Assembly: GCA_023382575.1 (NCBI GenBank)
Contig: JAHDWC010000023.1
Coordinates: forward strand, 1 to 32,114
Direction: 5' to 3'
Source: Anaerolineales bacterium
GTDB lineage: Bacteria > Chloroflexota > Anaerolineae > Anaerolineales > Villigracilaceae
DNA: 32,114 bases
Numbering within the stretch: the stretch's first letter is position 1; every line of letters begins with the position of its first letter. Of the stretch, positions 8,111-15,765 are shown piece by piece. The position numbers and the translations under genes are program-made. A model generated the notes under the pieces. That model was not told where the DNA came from and searched no databases. It worked only from the letters and a program-made list of their open reading frames with translations.

Positions 8111-8959
8111 TTATTCTTTCGGCACAATGACCACTTTGCGATAGGGTTCCTCGCCGGTACTTTCAGTTTTCACAGCGGGATGTCCGCGCAATTCGATATG
8201 AACGACACGGCGTTCATTCGAGGGCATTGGCTCCATTGTCACTTTGCGTCCGGTCTTGGTGACTTGGTCTGCCATGCGCTGTGCCAGTTGACGAATCTGC
8301 TTTTCGCGGCGCGAGCGATAGCCTTCCACATCGATGACCATCTGCACCCATTTCTGGGTCTGCTTGCCGACGATGAGCGAGGCGACATGTTGAAACGCCG
8401 CCAGAGTTTCGGCGCGACGCCCGATCAAGGCACTCAGGTCATCACCGCGCACATCCACTTGGATGACACGATGTTCATCGGTGCTGGATTCATCGTAATG
8501 AGCCGAGACTTGTGCGGTCATGCCCATGTGATAGATCAATTTGGAAACCACCTCTTCGGCAGTATCTAAAATGGAATCATGTTCCATGCGCTCGGTCTTC
8601 TTGGGGGCAGGCGGCGGCTCGACCGGTTTCTGCGCCGCAGGCTTCGGGGAAGTCTGTTTCGGCTCAGCAGGCTTTTTCTCGGGACGAGGTTTGGCTTCCT
8701 TCGCTTTCGGCTTGGATTCCGTTTTTTTGGCAGGCGCCGTTTTCGGTTCCGGAGGAGAAGCGGGTTTTTCCATCACAGGCGGGTTGACGGTGAGGAGCAC
8801 ACGCACCTGGCGTCCGCCCAATCCGAACAATCCCTTTGAACCAGAATCCAAAACTTCCACCGAGACGGCATCCGCCGTCAGACCGAGTTGAGCCAATCCT
8901 TGTTGGATGGCTTCTTCGACGGTCGGAGCAATGACTTCAAGCGTTGTTCGCTCGTTCAT
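8111..8959 (-). CDS. khpB: KhpB/Jag RNA-binding protein (Jag_N, KH, R3H)
   Basis: The 282-residue protein has the three parts of KhpB (Jag/EloR). These are an N-terminal Jag domain (1-60, with GSKGLFGLGGRQVRV), a long low-complexity linker rich in Lys, Pro, Ala and Glu (about 62-125), and a KH domain with GDDSALIGRR-like sequence (actual VRGDDLSALIGRRAETLAA). An R3H domain follows, carrying SNERRVVHIELRGHP. KhpB binds RNA in the cytosol and in Gram-positives influences cell elongation and envelope growth. A GGAGG site precedes the ATG. It is the last gene of the rpmH-rnpA-yidD-yidC-khpB cluster, the usual order, and is followed by a terminator. The linker is longer than in many Firmicutes homologues. 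Confidence 0.93.
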   Translation of the reverse strand: MNERTTLEVIAPTVEEAIQQGLAQLGLTADAVSVEVLDSGSKGLFGLGGRQVRVLLTVNPPVMEKPASPPEPKTAPAKKTESKPKAKEAKPRPEKKPAEPKQTSPKPAAQKPVEPPPAPKKTERMEHDSILDTAEEVVSKLIYHMGMTAQVSAHYDESSTDEHRVIQVDVRGDDLSALIGRRAETLAAFQHVASLIVGKQTQKWVQMVIDVEGYRSRREKQIRQLAQRMADQVTKTGRKVTMEPMPSNERRVVHIELRGHPAVKTESTGEEPYRKVVIVPKE

Positions 8960-8968
8960 GTAGCCTCC

Positions 8969-9754
8969 CTATTTTTTGGCTGGGGCTTTCTTGTTGCCAC
9001 CCGGAAGGAGATTGCGCCAGTTGGCGCGTCCTGTGGCTGCGTATTGGACGATACCCAAAATGTTGCTGGTAATGAAGTAGACCGAGATGCCCGAGGCGAA
9101 GGTCAGCGCGAACCAGCCGAGCAGGAGCGGCATGTAGATGCTCATCATGCCAGACATGGCGGCGGTTTGGTCGTTGGGGTTGGTGGTGGCGGGCATGGTC
9201 AGTTTGGTCTGCACGTAGGTGGTGAGCGCCACGACGATGGCAAGAGTGGGCAGGGCAAAACCAAGCACGGGAATCGATTCAGGTTGACCGAGATTCATCC
9301 ACAAGAACTTGCTGTTGAGCGGGATGATGTTTTCCAGATTTTGGAAGGGATAGACCGTACGCGCCAGTTTGAGCATGTCCAAGGGGGTGCCGGCCATGGC
9401 GCGGATAATGGCTTGGTACAAGCCGATGATGATCGGGAACTGGATCAGGGTTGGCAAGCAGGAAGCAAAGGGGTTGATGCCCTTTTCCTTGTAGATGCGC
9501 ATTTGCTCCTGGGCGAGTTTCTCGCGGTCTTTGGCGTATTTCTTTTGGATCTCCTGCCATTCCTTGTCGTTCTGGAGTTCCTGCATGGCTTGCGCGCCCT
9601 TCACCTGTGAGGCGTTGAGCGGCCAGGTGATAACTTTGATGAGGACAGTAAAGAGGATGATCGCAAGACCGAACATGTGCGGTCCATGACCAAGCACGTC
9701 ATAGATCCACAACAGAAGATTGGTCAGCGGTTGGATGATAAGTAGTTCCCACAT
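8969..9754 (-). CDS. yidC: YidC/Oxa1-type membrane protein insertase
   Basis: The 261-residue polytopic protein inserts proteins into the cytoplasmic membrane, alone or with SecYEG. It lacks the large periplasmic domain of proteobacterial YidC and resembles the short form. The conserved core starts at HGPHMFGLAIILFTVLIKV. A cytosolic amphipathic loop follows (about 60-95, NDKEWQEIQKKYAKDREKLA), then FPIIIGLYQAIIRAM and the later helices around LPTLAIVVALTTYVQTKL and MPLLLGWFALTFASGISVYF. The C-terminus is basic (NKKAPAKK), as expected for ribosome contact. No lipobox is visible. It follows the BamB-like lipoprotein gene by 12 bp and precedes khpB by 9 bp. Confidence 0.95.
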   Translation of the reverse strand: MWELLIIQPLTNLLLWIYDVLGHGPHMFGLAIILFTVLIKVITWPLNASQVKGAQAMQELQNDKEWQEIQKKYAKDREKLAQEQMRIYKEKGINPFASCLPTLIQFPIIIGLYQAIIRAMAGTPLDMLKLARTVYPFQNLENIIPLNSKFLWMNLGQPESIPVLGFALPTLAIVVALTTYVQTKLTMPATTNPNDQTAAMSGMMSIYMPLLLGWFALTFASGISVYFITSNILGIVQYAATGRANWRNLLPGGNKKAPAKK

Positions 9755-9766
9755 GGGTCGGATTCC

Positions 9767-10840
9767 TTAATTTTCAGGGGTGAACGTCCAGGCTTGTTTG
9801 CCTTCGACGTCGTAAGCGGCGAGGGAAAATTCAGCCTGATACGGAGCAACAAGGATCAACTCACCGGAGAAGACCGGCGTGGTGTAGATCTTTCCACCTG
9901 TTTCCTTGTCCCAGAGGATGCTTCCTGCACGATCCAGCGCGAAGAAAGTGCCTTCTTCGGTAGCGATGTAAATCTGTTCCCCCACCACCAGTGGACTCGC
10001 CGCAACTGGACCATCAGGTTGGACTGCATCCCAGTTCTGACGTCCCGTCGGCAGATCGAGCGAATAGACGAACCCGCTTAAATCGGCGTAATAGAGAGTC
10101 TCGCCGTCGAGAGCAGGAGTTCCCCAAATCCAGTTGGAGGCGGTGGCGATCACTTCATGGTCACCGTTTGGAGTGACAAATTCCACATTGGATGTGAACG
10201 AACCGACATATACGCCGTCTTCGCTCAAAACTGGGCTGCTGGGAATCGCGCCTCCCAGATCGACGGGATCACCAGACGCCCCATTGGAGGGATTCAAAAT
10301 GTGGAGATGATGGTCGAGTGAAGTGACATACAGCAGATTGCCATCCGTCACCGGCGCAGACCAGAGTGAGCCGCCCAGTTCGACCGGGTCGACAGCCTGA
10401 TTGCCATCGCCATCCAAAATATAAAGGAAGCCATCCGTGTTGGGAGCGTAAATGGTTCCATCGATGACGAGCGGAGATGCCACCCACGCGCCTTTCGCAC
10501 CGGAGAAAGGTTCTGTCCAATTTTCCTTGCCCGTTGCCGCATCCAAATTGACGAGGATGTGGTTGTTGCCAACGCTTCCAATGAGCAGTTGACCATCTTC
10601 GGTCAGAGTGGGACGCGCATAAAACAAGGTGCCATTGTCGGCTTCTTCGGGATAGCGCCAGACTTCCTTGCCACTTTCCAAATCTACAGCATAGATGAAG
10701 GAGCCAGCCGAGAGATAAGCATGGTCAGCATCGGCGGCGAGACCAGGCCAGTTGTTAGCGAGAGGTTGTCCGGTACAAGCGCTGAGAAAAAGCGCACCGA
10801 TGACAAGCATCAAAAAAAACATCAAGCGTTTGGTTTTCAA
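9767..10840 (-). CDS. BamB-like PQQ-repeat lipoprotein
   Basis: The predicted protein of about 357 residues has a lipoprotein signal: basic KTKR, a hydrophobic core, then the lipobox LSAC, so it should be anchored on the outer face of the membrane. The rest consists of seven to eight PQQ/BamB-type repeats (for example GSFIYAVDLESGKEVWRYP and GTFFALDRAGSILWDKETGG), forming a beta-propeller. The start is put at a TTG (10840) with AGGAG ten bases upstream because it gives a textbook signal peptide. An ATG at 10885, overlapping the yidD stop by four bases, is the longer alternative (372 residues). It sits inside the conserved yidD-yidC pair. A role as a scaffold in exported-protein assembly is inference from position; enzymatic PQQ use is unlikely. 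Confidence 0.82.
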   Translation of the reverse strand: MKTKRLMFFLMLVIGALFLSACTGQPLANNWPGLAADADHAYLSAGSFIYAVDLESGKEVWRYPEEADNGTLFYARPTLTEDGQLLIGSVGNNHILVNLDAATGKENWTEPFSGAKGAWVASPLVIDGTIYAPNTDGFLYILDGDGNQAVDPVELGGSLWSAPVTDGNLLYVTSLDHHLHILNPSNGASGDPVDLGGAIPSSPVLSEDGVYVGSFTSNVEFVTPNGDHEVIATASNWIWGTPALDGETLYYADLSGFVYSLDLPTGRQNWDAVQPDGPVAASPLVVGEQIYIATEEGTFFALDRAGSILWDKETGGKIYTTPVFSGELILVAPYQAEFSLAAYDVEGKQAWTFTPEN

Positions 10841-10881
10841 ATTAACAGTACTCCTGAATCGCCAGGAATTGGCGAATAATG

Positions 10882-11184
10882 TCATGGAACGGGGTCGTAC
10901 CCGCCCGGGTTGAAGGGATTGCAGCGCAGCACACGCCAGACCGCCATGAAAAACCCCTTGAAGGCGCCATGTTTATAAACCGCCTGATACCCATAATGCG
11001 AGCAGGATGGATAAAAGCGGCAGGTATTTGCGGGAAGTCCTGGAGAGATCGCCATCTGATAGAAACGAATCAATGCCAGCAGCAGGATGCGTGGCATGTT
11101 TCCCAGCGTACGCGGCATGTCGCGCAGACGCGGTTCGTGGGAGTAATCGTGTAAATGGAATTGCGTTTCGGGTTCAGGATTCAT
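10882..11184 (-). CDS. yidD: YidD membrane-protein insertion efficiency factor
   Basis: The 100-residue protein shows the YidD core: an amphipathic helix ([17 protein letters not shown]), then [15 protein letters not shown] and [18 protein letters not shown] with its three Cys. YidD is a small peripheral membrane protein that assists YidC-dependent insertion. The first 28 residues, rich in His, Glu and Arg, go beyond the usual start; an internal Met at residue 23 or 30 is possible. The gene overlaps rnpA by four bases at its start, as is common for this pair. Confidence 0.95.
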   Translation of the reverse strand: MNPEPETQFHLHDYSHEPRLRDMPRTLGNMPRILLLALIRFYQMAISPGLPANTCRFYPSCSHYGYQAVYKHGAFKGFFMAVWRVLRCNPFNPGGYDPVP

Positions 11185-11540
11185 CCAGGGGACTCGTCCA
11201 CAGGGAGGAGCAGGTTGGCGCGTTGAAGGAGATTCGTCAGCGCGGCGCGGGTATCTGTCAGCGTGGCAGTTGCCAAGGCGGGACGGGCGATCAGGATCAG
11301 GTCCCAGCCGGAGGCGATGGAGGGAAGCAAGGGGCGCATGGCTTCACGAAGAAGCCGTTTGGTCCGGTTACGATGAACCGCAGTCCCCACTGTTTTCCCT
11401 GCCGTCACACCCACCCGAATGTGCTCGTGCGTTTCGCAGGCTTGCGTTACTAACACAACAAGCGGATGGGCATAGGACTTGCCAGTTCGCCGCACCCGCT
11501 TGAAGTCTTCAGATCGGGACAGTCGAAATCGTCTCTGCAC
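11181..11540 (-). CDS. rnpA: Ribonuclease P protein component
   Basis: The 119-residue basic protein is the protein subunit of RNase P, which removes 5' leaders from pre-tRNA. It has the N-terminal [19 protein letters not shown], the central strand [20 protein letters not shown] and the signature [12 protein letters not shown]. Its length is typical. It lies 37 bp after rpmH and overlaps yidD by four bases. The C-terminus (LLPVDESPG) is a little longer than the core. Confidence 0.95.
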   Translation of the reverse strand: MQRRFRLSRSEDFKRVRRTGKSYAHPLVVLVTQACETHEHIRVGVTAGKTVGTAVHRNRTKRLLREAMRPLLPSIASGWDLILIARPALATATLTDTRAALTNLLQRANLLLPVDESPG

Positions 11541-11577
11541 CCGCGCCTCATGTTCTCCGCGTCAAGACGCTGGAGAC

Positions 11578-11748
11578 TTACCAACGAGTCCGCTTGACGT
11601 GCTCGTTGGCTGTGACAGTAAGTTTGTGGCGACCCTTAAGGCGGCGGCGCTTGAGAACGGCGCGACCGTCTGCCGTTGCCATGCGCGAGCGGAAACCATG
11701 CACACGCACGCGGCGGCGGATCTTGGGCTGATAAGTTCTTTTAACCAT
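11578..11748 (-). CDS. rpmH: 50S ribosomal protein L34
   Basis: The 56-residue protein starts [19 protein letters not shown] and continues with [20 protein letters not shown], the L34 signature. The ATG at 11748 is chosen because it gives the family N-terminus and has AAGGAAG eight bases upstream; a longer frame from 11787 does not fit. L34 is normally about 44-47 residues. Here a basic tail ([13 protein letters not shown]) follows the usual end. It is the first gene of the rnpA-yidD-yidC-khpB unit. Confidence 0.96.
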   Translation of the reverse strand: MVKRTYQPKIRRRVRVHGFRSRMATADGRAVLKRRRLKGRHKLTVTANEHVKRTRW

Positions 11749-11808
11749 TCGAGATGCTTCCTTTATTTCTTGAAGATGATTACACAATCCCCAACGGGAT
11801 AGGTATGC

Positions 11809-11839
11809 TAGGGTAAGACTGGCGCATTATTTTACCCTA
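11809..11839 (-). repeat. 8-bp inverted repeat overlapping the rpmH promoter
   Basis: TAGGGTAA (11809-11816) and TTACCCTA (11832-11839) are perfect complements separated by 15 bases. The right arm overlaps the proposed -10 box, so the pair could be an operator or a 5'-leader hairpin. The left arm is within the transcribed leader. Function is not shown. Confidence 0.45.
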
Positions 11840-11858
11840 AGGGTTCCGATTCGGTCAA
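11829..11858 (-). promoter_or_regulatory. Promoter of the rpmH-rnpA-yidD-yidC-khpB unit
   Basis: The minus strand has TTGACC (11853-11858), an 18-base spacer and TAAAAT (11829-11834), a good sigma-70-type match. The -35 box overlaps the stop codon of the upstream deaminase gene. Transcription would give a leader of about 75 bases before rpmH. Confidence 0.75.
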
Positions 11859-12889
11859 TTTGAATCTGGGGCAATATTAACAAAATATTTATCCCAGATT
11901 CTTTTCGTCTTTGCCGGGTCGATGAACGAAGATTCAAACGCAAAGCGATTGCAGGTTTGAATATCGTCCATGCTCATTCCAAGGATTTCATGCGCAATGC
12001 GATATTCATTGTTGACATTGGTCTCAAGGACTTCGGGATCATCCGAGTTGATGGTTACGCGCACCCCAAGGTCGGACAACTTTTTGAGCGGATGCGCTTC
12101 AATCGTCAGGACGGAGTTGGTCAGGTAATTCGACCAGGGATTCACTTCGAGCGTGATTCCCCGCTCGATGAGCATTTCTACGGCTTTCATATCTTCGATG
12201 CTATGTATACCATGACCGATGCGATCTGGCTGAAAATTCTTGATGGTGTCGATGACATATGAAGCGGGCGTATCTTCACCGGAGTGAATGGTCACTTTCA
12301 AGCCGGCATCTTTGGCTTTCAGGATCGGCTTGATGAAATCTTTGGCGGGGAAAAGCATCTCGCCATCGGCAAGGTCCACGGCTTGGATGTGCTCGCGGTG
12401 GCGGATCGCCCAATCGACAGTTCGCACACACGAGTCCGCGCCCATGCCGCGTGAGGTGATGGCAATAATGCCAATCGCCATGTCGAACTCTTTTTCGGCA
12501 CGTTCTTGTGCGCGCAGCAAACCTTCGAGGCAGGCATCCCAATTCAGGTTGTGACCGTGAAACGCCCAATCCGGCGAGAAGCGCACTTCAAAGAGTTTGA
12601 TATTCTGCGCTGCGCAATCTTCAAATAACTCCCATGCGATCCGTTCAAAAACTTCGGGGGAAGTAATACTACGCTGAAAAATATCAAACGCCTCCAGCAC
12701 GGCTTGCAAGTCTTTCATCTGGTCAAGGACTTTGACGTGCTTGTCTAACTCCCCCACTTCATACGAAGGCAGGGAAATGTTGAACTCGCGCGCCACATCG
12801 ATGATGGTCTGTGTGCGAATCGCACCTTCAAGGTGACAATGGATCTCGGTCTTGGGAATGTCGTTGTACTTTGGGTCGAAGTTTTTCAT
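11855..12889 (-). CDS. Adenosine deaminase-family protein
   Basis: The 344-residue cytosolic protein is a metal-dependent deaminase of the adenosine/AMP deaminase family. It has the HxH zinc ligands His17 and His19 (KTEIHCHLEGAI), the catalytic Glu205 in IHSGED, His226 in RIGHGIHS, and Asp283-Asp284 in TINSDDPEV. The substrate-side loop NPWSNYLTNSV differs from the CPWSSYLT-type of classical adenosine deaminase. Adenosine, deoxyadenosine or a relative such as aminofutalosine or a modified adenine nucleoside could be the substrate. It follows the M20 hydrolase by 33 bp, so the two may form a purine or nucleobase salvage pair; that is inference. Confidence 0.88.
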   Translation of the reverse strand: MKNFDPKYNDIPKTEIHCHLEGAIRTQTIIDVAREFNISLPSYEVGELDKHVKVLDQMKDLQAVLEAFDIFQRSITSPEVFERIAWELFEDCAAQNIKLFEVRFSPDWAFHGHNLNWDACLEGLLRAQERAEKEFDMAIGIIAITSRGMGADSCVRTVDWAIRHREHIQAVDLADGEMLFPAKDFIKPILKAKDAGLKVTIHSGEDTPASYVIDTIKNFQPDRIGHGIHSIEDMKAVEMLIERGITLEVNPWSNYLTNSVLTIEAHPLKKLSDLGVRVTINSDDPEVLETNVNNEYRIAHEILGMSMDDIQTCNRFAFESSFIDPAKTKRIWDKYFVNIAPDSN

Positions 12890-12922
12890 GGATGTCCTTT
12901 GGACGACGAGGGTCTGCTAATT

Positions 12923-14170
12923 TTACCCGCTCCCCAATCGCAAAGCGGCTTGCAATAACACATTCGCACCGTTGACACAATCTTCCCATTGGGTGAACTC
13001 ACGCGGCGAATGGCTCGCGCCGTCAACAGATGGCACGAAGATCATCCCCACCGGGCAAAGATCCGCCAACGATTGTCCATCATGCCCCGCACCCGAAGGC
13101 AAAGGCATATGCGTCAAACCCAAAGTATCACAAGAATCAGCGAAGGCAGTACGCACCTTTTCATCCATCAAACTCGGTGAATGCTTGCCGAGAAATTCGG
13201 TTTTCAAATCCAAGCCAAAACGCGACGCCTGCTCACTAGCCAATTTCAACAACACCTGATCCAGATGGTTAAACTCGGCTTCATCTGGTGAGCGGAATTC
13301 AAGTGACACATCCACTTGCGCAGGGACGATATTGAACGCACCTGGCGCAAACTCCATCTTTCCCACATTTACTACACAGTTCGGGAAATCACGCATCACC
13401 ATCTCACGCGCCATCAGAGTAAAGGCGCTTGCGCCCAGCGATGCATCACGCCGGTCTTCCATTGTCGTTGAACCGGCATGATCGGCTTTGCCGATGAACG
13501 ACAATTTATAAGACCAGATTCCAACAATAGCGGTCACAATCCCAATGTTCGTCCCAGCGCGTTCCAAGCGTTTGCCCTGCTCGATGTGCAGTTCCAAATA
13601 GCCCGCCAGCGCCTCTTTCTTCCGCACCGCGCTCAACATACTTTCATCAGATAAATCCGCGCGTTTCATACCTTCCATCAATCGTTCACGTCCACCTCTC
13701 GGCTTCTCTAAATTTTCTTTGGATAGATGACCAGCCAACGCCGCGCTGCCGAGGAGTCCGACCAGCGTACCTTCCTCGTCGGTGAAGTCCATCGCTTCCA
13801 ACTGGACTTTGAGTTTGATGCCGTTTTCTCGAACCGTTTTCAAGGCTTCGAGCGCCGCCATCACGCCCAATGCGCCGTCGAAGCGACCGCCGTTCGGAAC
13901 GGAATCCAAATGCGAGCCGAGGATGAGAGTTGGCGCATTCGGGTCATCGCATGGCAAACATGCGGAATGATTTCCGGCGCCATCAGTGCGAAATTCAAAT
14001 CCGCTGGACTCGATGTGGTCACGGAACCATTTGCGGGCTGCGAGATGTGACTCGCTAAACGTGGGACGGTCCACGCCCGAATCAGCCGTCGCACCGATGG
14101 CGGCTAACTGGTTGAAGGCATCCAGCATCCGGTCAGAGTTGACGCGAAGAGAGGAAAAGGCTTGGGTCAT
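12923..14170 (-). CDS. M20-family hydantoinase/carbamoylase-type amidohydrolase
   Basis: The 415-residue protein belongs to the Zn-dependent M20 group with N-carbamoyl-L-amino-acid hydrolase, beta-ureidopropionase and allantoate amidohydrolase. Metal-site motifs are LGSHLDSVPNGGRFDGALG (His87, Asp98), DFTDEEGT (Glu132/133) and LELHIEQGKRLE. The lid/dimer domain has GKADHAGSTTMEDRRDA, and the C-terminal metal His lies in SGAGHDGQSLA or DGASHSPREFT. These enzymes cleave carbamoyl or ureido groups to give an amino acid or ureidoglycolate plus ammonia and CO2. No hydantoinase is adjacent. It begins 33 bp upstream of the deaminase-like gene, with CAGGAG ten bases before the ATG. Confidence 0.92.
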   Translation of the reverse strand: MTQAFSSLRVNSDRMLDAFNQLAAIGATADSGVDRPTFSESHLAARKWFRDHIESSGFEFRTDGAGNHSACLPCDDPNAPTLILGSHLDSVPNGGRFDGALGVMAALEALKTVRENGIKLKVQLEAMDFTDEEGTLVGLLGSAALAGHLSKENLEKPRGGRERLMEGMKRADLSDESMLSAVRKKEALAGYLELHIEQGKRLERAGTNIGIVTAIVGIWSYKLSFIGKADHAGSTTMEDRRDASLGASAFTLMAREMVMRDFPNCVVNVGKMEFAPGAFNIVPAQVDVSLEFRSPDEAEFNHLDQVLLKLASEQASRFGLDLKTEFLGKHSPSLMDEKVRTAFADSCDTLGLTHMPLPSGAGHDGQSLADLCPVGMIFVPSVDGASHSPREFTQWEDCVNGANVLLQAALRLGSG

Positions 14171-14203
14171 GGGTCAAAGTCTCCTGTATCCCGCCTATCA
14201 TAA

Positions 14204-14231
14204 CAAAAACAGGAGTCTGTCGACTCCTGTT
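14204..14231 (-). terminator. Rho-independent terminator after hsp20
   Basis: A perfect 9-bp stem (AACAGGAGT / ACTCCTGTT, 14208-14216 with 14223-14231) with a six-base loop is followed on the minus strand by a short U-run. It lies 18 bp after the hsp20 stop and just upstream of the M20 hydrolase gene. Confidence 0.85.
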
Positions 14232-14249
14232 CTTGAGGGTTGGTTGGGT

Positions 14250-14693
14250 TTACCTGGTCTTGATGGTGATGGTCTTGGGTTTGACCTCTTCCGCCTTGGG
14301 GAGTGTGATGGTCAGGATGCCGTTTTCGAACTCGGCTTTGGCTTTGTCTGCCACAACCTGCGTAGGCAGGGCAATCGAGCGTTCAAATGTGCCCCAGCGC
14401 TGCTCACGGATGTGATACGCCTTCTCTTTGGTTTCGTTCTCCTGTTTGACCTCGCCTTTGAGGGAGAGCAGTTCGCCAGTGATGTTGATTTGCACCTCGT
14501 CCGCTTTGATGCCGGGGAGGGCGGCTTTCACCACAACCTCGTTATCGGTCTGGTACATATCCACGGCAGGGACAGACCAGGCATTGCTGGACAGGCTGAG
14601 CGGGCGGGTGAACGCATCGTCGAAGAGGCGATCCATGGCTTCGCGCAGGGTCATCATCTCACGAGCGGGTTCCCAACGAATGATACTAGACAT
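14250..14693 (-). CDS. Hsp20/alpha-crystallin small heat-shock protein
   Basis: The 147-residue protein is an ATP-independent holdase chaperone. It has an N-terminal arm (IIRWEPAREMMTLREAMDRL), the alpha-crystallin domain (about 45-135, with KAALPGIKADEVQINITGEL and IREQRWGTFERSIALP), the GILTITLPK C-terminal strand and a short tail ending KPKTITIKTR with an IxI-like contact. An excellent AGGAGG site lies six bases before the ATG. It has its own terminator and is separated from the signalling unit by another. No CIRCE element was found upstream, so HrcA control is not supported. Its position next to a J-domain gene is notable but the unit is separate. Confidence 0.94.
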   Translation of the reverse strand: MSSIIRWEPAREMMTLREAMDRLFDDAFTRPLSLSSNAWSVPAVDMYQTDNEVVVKAALPGIKADEVQINITGELLSLKGEVKQENETKEKAYHIREQRWGTFERSIALPTQVVADKAKAEFENGILTITLPKAEEVKPKTITIKTR

Positions 14694-14740
14694 AGGTACC
14701 TCCTTGTAGGTGATTGGATTTTGTTTTACGCCATTAATTT

Positions 14741-14773
14741 AAAACGCCTGCGTTAGAAAAACGCAAGCGTTTT
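14741..14773 (-). terminator. Hairpin terminator at the end of the kinase-phosphatase unit
   Basis: Two 14-base arms (14741-14754 and 14760-14773) pair across a five-base loop. On the minus strand the single imperfect position is a G-U pair, while on the plus strand it is a C-A mismatch, which argues for a minus-strand structure. The arms begin and end in A and U runs. It lies 25 bp after the response-regulator stop. Confidence 0.75.
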
Positions 14774-14798
14774 GTATTCATTTTGTTAGAGGATTCAG

Positions 14799-15515
14799 CT
14801 ATTCTTTGCTGCGTTTGAAATCCACAAAGCGGTAGCCCACGCCTCGCTCAGTGAGAATGTAGACCGGGTTGGCGGGGTCTTTCTCCAATTTTTGGCGCAG
14901 GTAGTTAATGTAGAGGCGGACGTAATGTGGCTCGTCGCGGTATTCGTAGCCCCAGACTTTTTGGAGCAATTGGTCATGCGAGACCACCCAACCCGCATTC
15001 TGCACAAGATGATACAGCAGGCGGTATTCGGTCGGGCGGAGTTTGACGAGTTTGCCTTCAAGCCAGATCTCGCGACGCTCAAAGTCAATTTTGAGGCGTT
15101 TATCGATCTCGATCAGCCCATGCATGGAGCCGCTCGTCCCTTCGGTGCGACGTAGCACGGCTTTGATGCGGCTGACCAATTCACGTGGACTGAATGGCTT
15201 GGTGATGTAATCATCTGCGCCATGTTCAAGTCCGCGCACGCGGTCATCTTCTTCGCCTTTGGCGGTCAGCATGATGACGGGGACATTGCTGAAATCGCGG
15301 ATGGTTTCAAGGACATCGAAGCCGTCGATATCCGGCATCATCACGTCGAGCAGGATAAGGTCGGGGGTGAAATCGCGGATCTTTTGGATGGCTTGTTTGC
15401 CGTTGAACGCCTCGCCCACCTGAAAGCCATCGTGCTCGAGGTTCATGCGGATGAAGCGCACCATGCGCTCTTCGTCGTCCACCACAAGGATGCGGCGTCT
15501 GTCCATATCTGCCAT
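14799..15515 (-). CDS. OmpR/PhoB-family response regulator in the kinase-phosphatase unit
   Basis: The 238-residue regulator has a receiver domain (about 6-122) with LVVDDEERM, phosphoacceptor Asp57 in [11 protein letters not shown] and Lys106 in [11 protein letters not shown] winged helix (about 136-232) carries [14 protein letters not shown] and ends [11 protein letters not shown]. It closely resembles the regulator at 898-1593 in receiver layout. No histidine kinase is adjacent. It starts 3 bp after the 80-residue unknown and is the last gene of a unit headed by a Ser/Thr kinase, so its activity may be set by Ser/Thr phosphorylation or by a distant kinase. A second start at residue 4 ([11 protein letters not shown]) is possible. 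Confidence 0.93.
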   Translation of the reverse strand: MADMDRRRILVVDDEERMVRFIRMNLEHDGFQVGEAFNGKQAIQKIRDFTPDLILLDVMMPDIDGFDVLETIRDFSNVPVIMLTAKGEEDDRVRGLEHGADDYITKPFSPRELVSRIKAVLRRTEGTSGSMHGLIEIDKRLKIDFERREIWLEGKLVKLRPTEYRLLYHLVQNAGWVVSHDQLLQKVWGYEYRDEPHYVRLYINYLRQKLEKDPANPVYILTERGVGYRFVDFKRSKE

Positions 15516-15518
15516 GTT

Positions 15519-15761
15519 TTATTCCCTCACAAAACCGATGATCTTTTCCTCTTCGGAATCGCCAAGGACTTCGATGAAGCTTATCTTCACCAGCGGCCAG
15601 ATCACCTTGACGGTATTATGGTCGACATAGTGCAAATCCTTGCCGTCTTTCTGGCGCGGATTGACCACCACAATGATATTGTCGGTGGGCTTGGGAAGTT
15701 CGTCTATCTCACCGAGCACGGAGGCTTCATTCGGGATGTGTAAAATGACGGTGTGTGCCAT
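15519..15761 (-). CDS. Small unknown protein in the kinase-phosphatase unit
   Basis: The 80-residue protein is not recognised. It begins AHTVILHIPNEASVLGEIDE and alternates hydrophobic and charged residues in several likely strands (NIIVVVNPRQK, TVKVIWPLVKISFIEVLG), so a small all-beta or barrel fold is plausible. There is no signal peptide, membrane helix or Cys. Its tight spacing (4 bp after the FHA gene, 3 bp before the response regulator) and the conserved-looking frame argue that it is real and translated with its neighbours. A vague likeness to small uncharacterised beta-barrel families was noticed and not relied on. Function unknown; an adaptor to the regulator or FHA protein is inference. 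Confidence 0.75.
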   Translation of the reverse strand: MAHTVILHIPNEASVLGEIDELPKPTDNIIVVVNPRQKDGKDLHYVDHNTVKVIWPLVKISFIEVLGDSEEEKIIGFVRE

Positions 15762-15765
15762 GATG

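Noticed and set aside
8888-9610. A 240-codon plus-strand frame opposite yidC
   Set aside because: It is low-complexity His/Gly/Asp-rich shadow sequence of a confidently assigned insertase gene.
14694-14740. CIRCE operator upstream of hsp20
   Set aside because: No TTAGCACTC / GAGTGCTAA pair is present.
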